A stretch of 45,064 nt of DNA from Olsenella sp. SW781 (GTDB lineage: Bacteria > Actinomycetota > Coriobacteriia > Coriobacteriales > Atopobiaceae), in the NCBI RefSeq assembly GCF_012027725.1, contig NZ_SJOU01000019.1, positions 1 through 45,064 on the forward strand, read 5' to 3'. This document shows, one piece after another, positions 16,823 through 24,694 of the stretch (positions within the stretch are counted from its first letter, which is position 1; each line of letters begins with the position of its first letter). A program made the position numbers and the translations under genes. The notes beneath the pieces are model-generated. The model did not search any database, was not told where the DNA came from, and saw nothing but the letters and a program-made list of their open reading frames with translations.

Positions 16823-17827
16823 CTACCGCGGCATGCGGTCGTGGTTGATCTCCTGGTAGAAGAGCCGTGACAGCTCGGCGGGCTCGCGGGTCTGGCCGAG
16901 CGCCCACATCGTCTTGGCGACGAGGGCCTCGGTGGTCATGTCGTCGCCCTTGAGGATGCCCTCCTTCTCGGCGTAGGCGTGGCCGACCTCGTAGACGCCG
17001 AGGTCGAGGCCCTCCTCCGGCACCTGCGTGGTGACCACGAGGGCACGTCCGGAGTCGACCCAGTCGAAGATCGCCTCCTGGTAGGACCCGTCATAGGCGG
17101 GGATGCCGCCGATGCCGAAGGTCTCGAGGATGACGGCGTCGTAGTCGGGCTTGAGGAGGCCGAAGATCGTGGGCTTGAGCTCCGGCGTGAGCTTGAGCAC
17201 GATGACACGCTCGTTGAGGGTGTCATAGAAGCGCGGGCCGTCGTGGTCGCCGCGCGCCGGCCCCATGCCCGCAGGGCGCACGATGCTGCTGCCGCGGACG
17301 TACGCGAGCGACGGGTAGTTCATACTCGAGAACGCGTTGAAGCTCATGGTGCGCTGCTTGCGGGCGCGCGTGCCGCAGATGACCTTGCCGCCAAAGACCA
17401 CGGAGACGTCGCGCGACGCCGGGTCGCAGGCGTAGAGGACGCTGTGGTAGAGGTTGAGCTTGGCGTCGGTGAAGGGGTTCGCCATCGGCTGCTGGGAGCC
17501 GGTGAGGACGATGGGCTTCTCGCTGTCCTGGATGAGGTAGGAGAGGGCGGCGGCGGTGTAGGCCATGGTGTCGGTGCCGTGGAGGATCACGAAGCCGTCA
17601 TAGCGGTCGTAGCCCTCTCGGATGACCTGGGCGATGCTCAGCCAGTCGCGTGGCCGCATGTTGGTGCTGTCGATGTTCATGGGCTGAACGAAGTCGAGGT
17701 CGCAGAGGGTGTCGATGAGCGGCACGCGAGCGGCGAGCTCCTTGCCGGTGAGGGTGGGGGCGAGGCCCGCCCCGTCCTCGGTCGAGGCGATCGTGCCGCC
17801 GGTGGCGATGATGAGGATGCGCTTCAT
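16823..17827 (-). CDS. ansA: L-asparaginase, type I (cytoplasmic)
   Basis: A 334-residue amidohydrolase that converts L-asparagine to aspartate and ammonia. No signal peptide, so of the cytoplasmic AnsA type. Catalytic signatures are complete: IIATGGTIAST with nucleophile Thr12, and FVILHGTDTMAYTAAAL with the second catalytic Thr-Asp pair; also PIVLTGSQQPM and the late VTTQVPEEGLDLGVYEVG. Length is normal (330-340). The start lies 3 nt after the stop of the upstream HAD phosphatase gene, so both are in one operon; I see no metabolic reason for the pairing. Confidence 0.93.
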   Translation of the reverse strand: MKRILIIATGGTIASTEDGAGLAPTLTGKELAARVPLIDTLCDLDFVQPMNIDSTNMRPRDWLSIAQVIREGYDRYDGFVILHGTDTMAYTAAALSYLIQDSEKPIVLTGSQQPMANPFTDAKLNLYHSVLYACDPASRDVSVVFGGKVICGTRARKQRTMSFNAFSSMNYPSLAYVRGSSIVRPAGMGPARGDHDGPRFYDTLNERVIVLKLTPELKPTIFGLLKPDYDAVILETFGIGGIPAYDGSYQEAIFDWVDSGRALVVTTQVPEEGLDLGVYEVGHAYAEKEGILKGDDMTTEALVAKTMWALGQTREPAELSRLFYQEINHDRMPR

Positions 17828-17830
17828 GGT

Positions 17831-18664
17831 CTATCTCTCGCTTTCGAGCAGGAACCTGTGGATGGCCTCCGCGCAGCCGTCGTGGTCGTTGTCCGCGACG
17901 ACGGCGTCCGCTGCGGCCCGCGCGCCCTCGTTGGCGTTGCCCATTGCGACGCCAAGGCCCGCGGCACGGAGCATCCCGAGGTCGTTGTCCGCGTCGCCGA
18001 CGGCGATGGTGGCGTCGCGGGGGACGCCCAGCAGCTCGGCGAGGGCGAGCAGTCCGGTGCCCTTGTCCACGCCGGCGGGGGAGAACTCGAGGCTCGAGAC
18101 CTCGGAGTTGGCGAGCTCCACCGGGAGCCCGGCAACGCGCTCGCGCACGCGCTGGCGCAGCTCCGGCGTCGCGCAGTGGAAGATGAACTTCTGATACGTG
18201 ACGGACGGGTCGAGGAGCTGCGCCCGAATGTCCCGGACCAGCGATGCGGTGGCTCGGTAGAGTCCCTGATAGATGCCCATGTGGTAGCGGTCCATCGTGT
18301 CGAGGTGCGAGTCCTGGCAGAAGAACCCGCGCCCTGAGAACGCGTCGATCATCGCGTCGCCGTCGCCGAGCGCGTCGAGCGCCCGGGCGATGACGTCGTG
18401 CTCGAGCGGGGAGGCGGAGAGCACCCTATGCTCCACGAGGTCGTAGAGGATGGTCCCGTTGCAGCAGATGGCATAGCGGACGTCGCCGATGCTCTCGCGG
18501 TCGAGCTCGACCATCTTGGGGCAGCGGCCCGTGCATATGGCGACGACCTTGCCGGCTCCGAGCGCCTCGGCGATGGCCGCGCGGGAGGAGGCGAGGACCT
18601 CCTTCGTGCTGCTGAGCAGCGTCCCGTCCATGTCAAAGGCTATGAGCTGGTAGTTCACATCCAT
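17831..18664 (-). CDS. HAD-superfamily hydrolase, Cof type
   Basis: A 277-residue haloacid-dehalogenase-like phosphatase. Motif I is FDMDGTLLSS (Asp11 nucleophile, Asp13 acid), motif II is ICTGRC, motif III Lys is in VDKGTGLLALAELLG and motif IV is AVGDADNDLGML. A C2B-type cap domain lies between motifs II and III (about residues 90-185), typical of Cof/YidA proteins acting on sugar phosphates, flavin mononucleotide or PLP; the substrate cannot be read from sequence. GGGAG lies directly ahead of the ATG. It is transcribed first, with ansA following. Confidence 0.9.
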   Translation of the reverse strand: MDVNYQLIAFDMDGTLLSSTKEVLASSRAAIAEALGAGKVVAICTGRCPKMVELDRESIGDVRYAICCNGTILYDLVEHRVLSASPLEHDVIARALDALGDGDAMIDAFSGRGFFCQDSHLDTMDRYHMGIYQGLYRATASLVRDIRAQLLDPSVTYQKFIFHCATPELRQRVRERVAGLPVELANSEVSSLEFSPAGVDKGTGLLALAELLGVPRDATIAVGDADNDLGMLRAAGLGVAMGNANEGARAAADAVVADNDHDGCAEAIHRFLLESER

Positions 18665-18775
18665 CCTCTCCCTATGACCGACCGGACTAGGATACCGCGA
18701 GCGCCGGCGGAGCACGGGGAAGATTACCCTAGGGCTTCTGGAATCTCACTTTTGAAGCAATGGGTCTAGGCAAAT

Positions 18776-18831
18776 GTCGCACAACCCGACAAATCAGCGA
18801 CTTTTTCTTCCAATTTGTCGGGTTGTGCGAC
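18776..18831. repeat. Left hairpin flanking the nuclease-like gene
   Basis: Perfect 19-bp inverted repeat: 18776-18794 (GTCGCACAACCCGACAAAT) with 18813-18831, 18-nt loop. It is followed by GTTCGCCCTTTTA. The hairpin at 19872-19937 shares 15 of 17 bases of GTCGCAYAMCCCGACAA and the following GTTCGCCCTKTTA, in the same orientation. Confidence 0.9.
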
Positions 18832-18858
18832 GTTCGCCCTTTTAGAGAAGAGGGCGAC

Positions 18859-18888
18859 TTGACAATCTGGCGTCACATACAGTAATAG
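18859..18888 (+). promoter_or_regulatory. Promoter of the nuclease-like gene
   Basis: A perfect -35 box TTGACA (18859-18864) is followed after 18 bp by TAATAG (18883-18888). The surrounding 90 bases are markedly AT-rich compared with the rest of the window. It lies just inside the left hairpin, so the promoter travels with the gene. Confidence 0.7.
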
Positions 18889-18920
18889 TTTATGCTAATC
18901 TAATAGGAGTAGTCTGATAT

Positions 18921-18959
18921 ATGAAAGATAAATCACGTTATGATAACCATTGTTTGTGA
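18921..18959 (+). CDS. Possible 12-codon leader peptide
   Basis: ATG at 18921 follows TAGGAG at about 11 nt and opens a 12-codon frame (MKDKSRYDNHCL) ending TGA at 18957-18959. It overlaps the start of the 308-residue gene (18940) in another frame. The main gene itself has only a weak ribosome-binding site, so translation of this leader could deliver ribosomes to it. Too short to judge by composition. Confidence 0.25.
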   Translation: MKDKSRYDNHCL

Positions 18960-19866
18960 GAGTGCCCTAGAAATACTGTCAGACGATGCGGCGCTGTCGA
19001 GGCTGGGGGATCCATGCCAGGCCTCGAACCTCGAGTGGTCCACCTTCTCATGGTCGGACATCCGGGAGCTTGGCAGATACATCGCGTTTGACGAAAGGCA
19101 TCCGATTCACGTGCTTGTGGATAGGCCTGTCGACCGTGTCCATTCCGATCGTGTGGTGAGTCATGTGTGGTCGGGGCCCATTCCTCCCGGCTCGCTCTAT
19201 CACCTGGCGCCGGGAGTGCTCATCGCCTCTCCCGGCTTCTGCTATCTCATGGCGTCGGGGTCGCAGAGCAAGCCGAGGGCCATCTCGATCGGGATGGAGT
19301 GCGTGGGGCTCTATGGAAGACGGCGCGACGCCCGCGGCTTCAGCGACCGCAACCAGCTGATGACCAAGGAAGAGCTCGCTGAGTATCTCGAGGGTGCAAA
19401 GGGATGCTATGGATGCCGGAACGCGATCAGGTTCCTGCCCTACGTGATGGAGCGCTCACGATCTCCTATGGAGACCGTCATGGTCCTTGCCCTGACGCTT
19501 CCTGCCAGAGAGGGAGGGTTTGGCCTTCCTCGGCCAGAGCTCAACGTGACCATCAAGCCTCGCCCCGATGAGTTTGCCCTGAGCCAGCGCTCCCAGTACG
19601 AGGTCGATGCCTGCTGGGAGAGGCAGCGCCTCGTGCTTGAATACAACAGCTATTCCGATCATCTGTCCAGGGAGTCCTTGGACAGAGACGCGATGAAGGG
19701 CAACTCGCTGAGGAGTCTGGGATGGAAGGTCCTTGTTGTTACGCGTGCCCAGCTGGAGGGCGACGCCCTGACCGTATTGGCCTATCAGGTGGCGAGAGGG
19801 CTTGGGGTAAAACGGCCCCATCCCAAGGCGGAGGAGCGAGACAGGCTGCTCGATGAGCTTTTCTAG
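18940..19866 (+). CDS. Hypothetical protein with Vsr/DUF559-like nuclease-fold C-terminus
   Basis: A 308-residue cytosolic protein. The C-terminal part reads YEVDACWERQRLVLEYNSYSDH, then MKGNSLRSLGWKVLVVTRAQL: an Asp, about a dozen residues, a Glu, a His and the GWxVLxVT strand, as in the DUF559/Vsr branch of the PD-(D/E)XK-like nuclease fold. The N-terminal two-thirds (SFSWSDIRELGRYIAFD, GPIPPGSLYHLAPGVLIASPGF) resembles the body of AbiEi-like or 'transcriptional regulator plus DUF559' proteins common in Coriobacteriia, but I cannot assign it. GC content is visibly lower than that of neighbours. It has its own promoter and is enclosed by related hairpins, which suggests transfer as a cassette. 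A defence, mobility or repeat-processing role is speculation. Confidence 0.75.
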   Translation: MITIVCESALEILSDDAALSRLGDPCQASNLEWSTFSWSDIRELGRYIAFDERHPIHVLVDRPVDRVHSDRVVSHVWSGPIPPGSLYHLAPGVLIASPGFCYLMASGSQSKPRAISIGMECVGLYGRRRDARGFSDRNQLMTKEELAEYLEGAKGCYGCRNAIRFLPYVMERSRSPMETVMVLALTLPAREGGFGLPRPELNVTIKPRPDEFALSQRSQYEVDACWERQRLVLEYNSYSDHLSRESLDRDAMKGNSLRSLGWKVLVVTRAQLEGDALTVLAYQVARGLGVKRPHPKAEERDRLLDELF

Positions 19867-19871
19867 AATGG

Positions 19872-19937
19872 CCCGGGTCGCATACCCCGACAAAACGTGC
19901 GAAATAACGCGGAAATTGTCGGGGTATGCGACCCGGG
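19872..19937. repeat. Right hairpin flanking the nuclease-like gene
   Basis: Perfect 22-bp inverted repeat: 19872-19893 (CCCGGGTCGCATACCCCGACAA) with 19916-19937, and a 22-nt loop. It starts 6 nt after the stop of the 308-residue gene and ends 10 nt from the stop of the convergent DUF1846 gene. Related to the left hairpin at 18776. Confidence 0.9.
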
Positions 19938-19947
19938 GTTCGCCCTG

Positions 19948-21429
19948 TTACCGGTGGTAGTACGTCTGACGCTCGTACTTGGGCTCGCAGCAGACGTTGA
20001 TGCCGAGGTTGCGGTAGGTGCGCATGTCCGCCTCGGAGAGGATGACCGAGAAGTAGGCGTCGCAGCCCGCAAGCTGCTCGAGCGCGTCCACGGTGGCCTC
20101 CGCCTGGTCGTTGGTGGCCGAGGAGAGGGAGAGTGCGATGAGCATCTCGTCGGAGTGGAGACGCGGGTTGTGGCTGCGCAGGTGCTCGGTCTTGAGGTGG
20201 CAGATCGGCACGAGAGCCTCCTCGCTCACCACGTAGGTCTTCTTGGGGATGCCCGCCATGTGCTTGGCGGCGTTGAGCAGCAGCGACGCCGCCGCGCCCA
20301 TCAGCTCAGACGTCTTGCCGGTCACGAGCTCGCCGTCGGGAAGGACCATCGCGGCGGCGGGGCCTCCCGTCTCCTCCTCCTTAGCAAGCGCCGCCTGGTG
20401 CGCGGGCGAGTAGTCGCAGGTCACGTCGACTTGGCGCATGAGCAGCTCGATCTTCTCCAGCGCCTCGGCCCCCCGGCCGGTGCGGCGCATCTCCTCGGCA
20501 GTGGCGAAGTAGCGGCGCACGATCTCGTTCTTGGCGGCCTCGCGGCAGACCTCGTCGTCGGAGATGCACAGGCCCACCATGTTGACGCCCATGTCGGTGG
20601 GGGACTGGTAGGGGCTCTCGCCGGCGATCTTCTCCATCATGGCCTTGAGCACGGGGAAGGTCTCGACGTCGCGGTTGTAGTTGACGGTGACCTCGCCGTA
20701 GGCCTCGAGGTGCCAGGGATCGATGATGTTGCGGTCGTCGAGGTCGGCCGTCGCCGCCTCGTAGGCCACGTTCACGGGGTGCTTGAGCGGGAGGTTCCAC
20801 ACGGGGAAGGTCTCGTACTTGGCGTAGCCGGCCTGCACGCCGCGCTTGTTCTCGTGATAGAGCTGGGAGAGGCAGGTGGCGAGCTTGCCCGAGCCGGGGC
20901 CGGGGGCCGTCACCACGACGAGCGGGCGGGTGGTCTCGATGTAGTCGTTCTTGCCGAAGCCCTCGTCGGAGACGATGTGGTTGACGTCGGAGGGGTAGCC
21001 GTCGATGAGGTAGTGGCGCCACACGGACACGCCCATCCCCTCGAGACGGCTCTGGAACGCCTCGGCGTGCGGCTGCCCGGTGAAGTGCGTGATGCAGATG
21101 CCGCCGACCATGAGGCCGCGCGCGCGGAACGAGTCCATGAGGCGCAGCGCGTCCTCCTCGTAGGTGATGCCGATGTCGGAGCGGCGCTTGGCGTTCTCGA
21201 TGTTGTCCGCGTTGATGACGATGATCGCCTCGACCTCGTCGCGCAGACTCTCGAGCATGCGGATCTTGGAGTCGGGCTCAAAGCCCGGCAGCACGCGGCT
21301 CGCGTGATAGTCGTCAAAGAGCTTGCCGCCGAACTCGAGGTAGAGCTTGCCGCCGAACTGCCCGATGCGCTTGCGGATCTTCTCCGCCTGGAGGGAGATG
21401 TACTTGTCGTTGTCAAATCCGATGCGCAT
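19948..21429 (-). CDS. DUF1846 domain-containing protein
   Basis: A 493-residue soluble protein matching the DUF1846 family along its whole length (about 495 residues in streptococci and clostridia): MRIGFDNDKYISLQAEKIRK at the start, YLEFGGKLFDDYHASRVLPG, the P-loop-like VTAPGPGSGKLATCLSQLYH at about residue 180, and the metal or substrate region NMVGLCISDDEVCREAAKNE. A pneumococcal member has a solved structure but no established reaction. The PGPGSGK segment suggests nucleotide or phosphate binding. It converges with the nuclease-like gene. Followed upstream by a small membrane protein gene on the same strand. Confidence 0.9.
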   Translation of the reverse strand: MRIGFDNDKYISLQAEKIRKRIGQFGGKLYLEFGGKLFDDYHASRVLPGFEPDSKIRMLESLRDEVEAIIVINADNIENAKRRSDIGITYEEDALRLMDSFRARGLMVGGICITHFTGQPHAEAFQSRLEGMGVSVWRHYLIDGYPSDVNHIVSDEGFGKNDYIETTRPLVVVTAPGPGSGKLATCLSQLYHENKRGVQAGYAKYETFPVWNLPLKHPVNVAYEAATADLDDRNIIDPWHLEAYGEVTVNYNRDVETFPVLKAMMEKIAGESPYQSPTDMGVNMVGLCISDDEVCREAAKNEIVRRYFATAEEMRRTGRGAEALEKIELLMRQVDVTCDYSPAHQAALAKEEETGGPAAAMVLPDGELVTGKTSELMGAAASLLLNAAKHMAGIPKKTYVVSEEALVPICHLKTEHLRSHNPRLHSDEMLIALSLSSATNDQAEATVDALEQLAGCDAYFSVILSEADMRTYRNLGINVCCEPKYERQTYYHR

Positions 21430-21511
21430 CTGCGGGGGTCCTCTCTGCTCTTATGGGCGGTGAGCCAACAAGAAAGAGTAGCACGCCTTTCCCCCGCGAC
21501 CGCCTCAGAAC

Positions 21512-21889
21512 CTACGCGGCGAGAAAAACGAGCATCTCCACCACGGTTCCCACCGCGAGAAAGCTCACGGCGGCCACGCTCACGGCAGCTCCCCAGGGCA
21601 GGCCGACCTCGTGCCAGAACGAGCGGAAGGTGTCGTCCTCGTGCGGGGTCATGATGCCGTCCGGTCGGTCGCGCCCGGAGACGAGCAGGCCGCAGCCCCC
21701 GGTGACGAGGCAGAGCGACCCCACCACGAAGAGCAGCTTTCGGGCCCAGTCGAGCCCCGTGCGCCAGTCGAGGCCGTGGGCGAGGAAGGCGAAGACGAAG
21801 GCGACGACCCCGAGTCCCAGCGCGGCAAGGGCGCCGAGCCGAAGCGACTTCACCACGCCCGAGAGCGCCTTCCTCTTTCCGTTGCCCAT
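21512..21889 (-). CDS. Small membrane protein
   Basis: A 125-residue protein with three hydrophobic helices (about residues 13-35, 47-67 and 96-122) and a polar loop between the second and third (RDRPDGIMTPHEDDTFRSFW). No family recognised. The start at 21889 follows GGGAGGA and gives a basic N-terminus (MGNGKRKALSG); an in-frame ATG at 21997 lacks a ribosome-binding site. Lies 82 nt upstream of the DUF1846 gene, same strand; possibly cotranscribed. Divergent from the operon beginning at 22094. Confidence 0.75.
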   Translation of the reverse strand: MGNGKRKALSGVVKSLRLGALAALGLGVVAFVFAFLAHGLDWRTGLDWARKLLFVVGSLCLVTGGCGLLVSGRDRPDGIMTPHEDDTFRSFWHEVGLPWGAAVSVAAVSFLAVGTVVEMLVFLAA

Positions 21890-22093
21890 GGTGTCCTCCC
21901 TCTGCCGTTCTGGGGCCGCTGCCAGCGAGTATGCGGGCATGGAGCATTGTGTTCCAGATGCGCGCGGGACGCAAATCGCGCGGGCCATCGTTTCCATTTC
22001 GTTCAGGCCTTACGCGCGAAATACACAGACGTTGCCCATAAGCGCTAGAATACGGCTTTGCTTTTGATAGTCCGTACTCACGGGGGAGTAACT

Positions 22094-23467
22094 ATGGACA
22101 AGAAGATGGTCGTTCGTCACAGCGAGATCCTCGGGGAGGACCTCGATGTCATCGTGTATGGTACCGCCGGTCAGCCCGTCATGGCGTTCGCCCCGCTCGG
22201 GCAGCGCCCGGAGAGCCTCGAGGAGGTCGGGCTCGTCGACGAGCTCTCCGACTACCTCGACGCCGGCGTGATCCAGCTCTTCAGCGTCAGCAACGTCGAC
22301 GGCGAGTCCTGGGGCTCCGACGGCTACGCCGTCGAGCGCGCCGCGCGCCAGGAGGCGTACTACCAGGCGGTCTGCGAGGAGATCGTCCCGCTCGTCGCCG
22401 AGGTGAGCGGCTCCGACGCTCGTCCGCTGGCCCTTGGCTTTGACCTGGGCGCCACTCACGCCGCGGTCTTCGCGCTGCGCCGCCCGGACCTCTTCCAGGG
22501 CTGCGTCTGCCTCTCCGGCACCTACGACGCCAGCCGCTACTTCGGCGACTGGATGGACGCCACGCTCTACGACAACACGCCGTGCGCGTTCCTTCCCAAC
22601 ATGCCGACCGACCACCCCTACATCGCGCTCTACAACCAGCGCCAGCTGCTGTTCTGCTGCGGCCAGGAGGGGAGCGAGGCCGAGAGCCTCCGCACCACGC
22701 GCGAGATTGACGCCCAGCTCCAGCGCCTGGGCGTCGAGGCCTGGTGCGACTACTGGGGCGGCGACGTCTCGCACACCTGGTTCTGGTGGAAGAAGCAGAT
22801 CCGCTACTTCATGCCGATCGTGCTCGAGGACGTGGAGAAGACCACGGCAGCCGAGAAGGCTGCTGCCACGAAGAAGGCGCCTGCCCGCAAGCGCGCTGCC
22901 GCCAAGAAGCCGGCCGCTGCCAAGAAGACGACTGCCAAGAAGGCAGCCGAGAAGGACGACGCAGTGACGGAGGAGAAGACGGCCGCCAAGAAGCCGGCCG
23001 CGAAGAAGGCCACCGCCGCGAAGAAGGCCGCCGCTACCAAGACCACGGCCAAGGCCGCCGCGGAGGAGAAGCCGGCCACTGCCAAGAAGCCGGTCGTGAA
23101 GAAGGCTGCGGCCGCGGAGAAGGCCGAGCCCGCCAAGAAGCCGGCCGCCGCGAAGGCGACCAAGGCCGCCGAGCCCGCCGAGGAGAAGCCGGCTACCAAG
23201 ACGGCAGCCAAGAAGCCTGCCGCCAAGCCGGCGGCCAAGGCCGCGGCGACCAAGACCGCTGCCAAGGCAACGACCGCCAAGGCCGCCACGACCAAGACGA
23301 CGACCGCCAAGGCGACGACCGCGAAGGCCGCCACGACCAAGGCCGCCGCCGCGAAGAAGGCCGCCCCCAAGGCTGCCGCCTCCGCCGAGAAGCCCGCGGC
23401 CAAGAAGCCGGCCGCCAAGAGGACGACGCGCTCGACCGCGAAGAAGCAGGACACGAGCGCCGAGTAA
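22094..23467 (+). CDS. Alpha/beta-hydrolase-fold protein with histone-H1-like Lys/Ala tail
   Basis: A 457-residue two-part protein. Residues 1-245 follow a small esterase-type alpha/beta-hydrolase family: DLDVIVYGTAGQPVMAFAPL, GVIQLFSVSNVDGESW, FALRRPDLFQGCVCLSGTYD and DVSHTWFWWKKQIRYF with His227 in the catalytic-His position. The nucleophile elbow, normally GxSxG, reads G-F-Asp117-L-G, so classical serine hydrolysis is doubtful. Residues 246-457 are a low-complexity tail of Lys, Ala, Thr and Pro (repeated AAKKPAA and TTAKA units), like histone H1-type DNA-binding tails of bacterial HU/HupB proteins. TAGAAT at 22046-22051 may be the -10 box. First gene of a four-gene operon; the stop TAA directly adjoins the next ATG. 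Confidence 0.85.
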   Translation: MDKKMVVRHSEILGEDLDVIVYGTAGQPVMAFAPLGQRPESLEEVGLVDELSDYLDAGVIQLFSVSNVDGESWGSDGYAVERAARQEAYYQAVCEEIVPLVAEVSGSDARPLALGFDLGATHAAVFALRRPDLFQGCVCLSGTYDASRYFGDWMDATLYDNTPCAFLPNMPTDHPYIALYNQRQLLFCCGQEGSEAESLRTTREIDAQLQRLGVEAWCDYWGGDVSHTWFWWKKQIRYFMPIVLEDVEKTTAAEKAAATKKAPARKRAAAKKPAAAKKTTAKKAAEKDDAVTEEKTAAKKPAAKKATAAKKAAATKTTAKAAAEEKPATAKKPVVKKAAAAEKAEPAKKPAAAKATKAAEPAEEKPATKTAAKKPAAKPAAKAAATKTAAKATTAKAATTKTTTAKATTAKAATTKAAAAKKAAPKAAASAEKPAAKKPAAKRTTRSTAKKQDTSAE

Positions 23468-24694
23468 ATGAACTTCGTCTTTGTCTCCCCGCAGTTCCCC
23501 GAGGTCTACTGGAAGTTCTGCGCCGCGCTCCGCCGCAACGGGGCGCGCGCCCTCGGGATCGGGGACACGCCCTACGACGCCCTGGCCCCCGAGGTCAGGG
23601 CGTCGCTCGATGAGTACTACTGGGTGTCGGACCTCGGTGACTACGACCAGGTCTTTCGCGCCGTGGCGTTCTTCTCGTTCAAGTACGGCAAGGTGGACTG
23701 GGTGGAGTCCAACAACGAGCACTGGCTCTCCCAGGACGCGTGCCTGCGCGAGGACTTCAACGTTCGCACGGGGCCGCTTCCCGCCCAGGTCGCCACGTGG
23801 CAGAGCAAGGCCGCCCAGAAGCCGCTCTACGCCGCGGCGGGGGTCCCGACGGCCCGCCAGACGTGCCTCACCACCTTCGACGAGACGCGCTGGTTCATCG
23901 GTGAGATGGGGCACTTCCCCGTCTTCGCCAAGCCGGAGGTCGGCGTGGGGTCGGCGGGGGCGCGCCTGCTTGCGAGCGACGACGACCTGCGCGACCTCAT
24001 CGCCGAGCACGGGGACGTACCGTATGTGGTCGAGCAGTACGTCGAGGGAGACATCTGCTCCTACGACGCCCTTCTCGACAGTCGGGGGGAGCCCCTGCTT
24101 GAGAACCAGGAGGAGTTTCCGCCCTCGATGGCGGACGTCGCCCAGCGCCAGCTCGACCTGAGCTATCGCTCCCTGCCGAGCGTCGACCCCGCGCTCGCCC
24201 GCGCGGGCCGCGCGCTCGCGCGCTCGTTCGGCCTCGCGAGCCGCTTCGTTCACATGGAGTTCTTCCGCCTCTCCCATGACCGTCCGGGCCTGGGTGTTGC
24301 CGGTGACTACGTGGGACTCGAGGTGAACGCCCGGCCGCCCGGGGGCTCGACCCCCGAGATGATCTGCCATGCGCACGGCATCGACGTCTACCAGGCGTGG
24401 GCGGACATGGTGTGCCATGATGAGGTGCGCTGCGAGCCGTGGGGGGAGCCTGCCGTCTGTGTGTACGCGGGCCGGCGGGACGTCCATCGCTACCTGCGGA
24501 CGCACGACGAGGTCATGGAGCGGTGGGGCGATGTCATCGTTTCGTGCGGGCGCGTGCCCGTCGCGCTCTCGGATGACCTGGGTGACCAGCAGTATACGGC
24601 GCGGTTCGAAGCCCCGGAAGAGGCCGACGAGTTCGTCGCGTACGTCCAGGAGAGGAGGCGCTTTGGCCATGATGGTCCGAAGGGCGAAAGATGA
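23468..24694 (+). CDS. ATP-grasp domain ligase
   Basis: A 408-residue ATP-grasp enzyme expected to join a carboxylate, via an acyl phosphate, to an amine or other nucleophile. Seen: N-terminal pre-ATP-grasp domain (MNFVFVSPQFPEVYWKFCAA, about residues 1-100); FPVFAKPEVGVGSAGARLL (ATP-binding Lys and Gly loop, about residue 155); YVVEQYVEGDICSYDALLD; and the metal-binding core VGLEVNARPPGGSTPEM (about residue 278). Closest in style to carbamoyl-phosphate synthase large subunit-like or BtrJ/carnosine-synthase-like stand-alone ligases; substrates unknown. It starts immediately after the hydrolase stop and overlaps the following GNAT gene by 26 nt. Confidence 0.88.
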   Translation: MNFVFVSPQFPEVYWKFCAALRRNGARALGIGDTPYDALAPEVRASLDEYYWVSDLGDYDQVFRAVAFFSFKYGKVDWVESNNEHWLSQDACLREDFNVRTGPLPAQVATWQSKAAQKPLYAAAGVPTARQTCLTTFDETRWFIGEMGHFPVFAKPEVGVGSAGARLLASDDDLRDLIAEHGDVPYVVEQYVEGDICSYDALLDSRGEPLLENQEEFPPSMADVAQRQLDLSYRSLPSVDPALARAGRALARSFGLASRFVHMEFFRLSHDRPGLGVAGDYVGLEVNARPPGGSTPEMICHAHGIDVYQAWADMVCHDEVRCEPWGEPAVCVYAGRRDVHRYLRTHDEVMERWGDVIVSCGRVPVALSDDLGDQQYTARFEAPEEADEFVAYVQERRRFGHDGPKGER

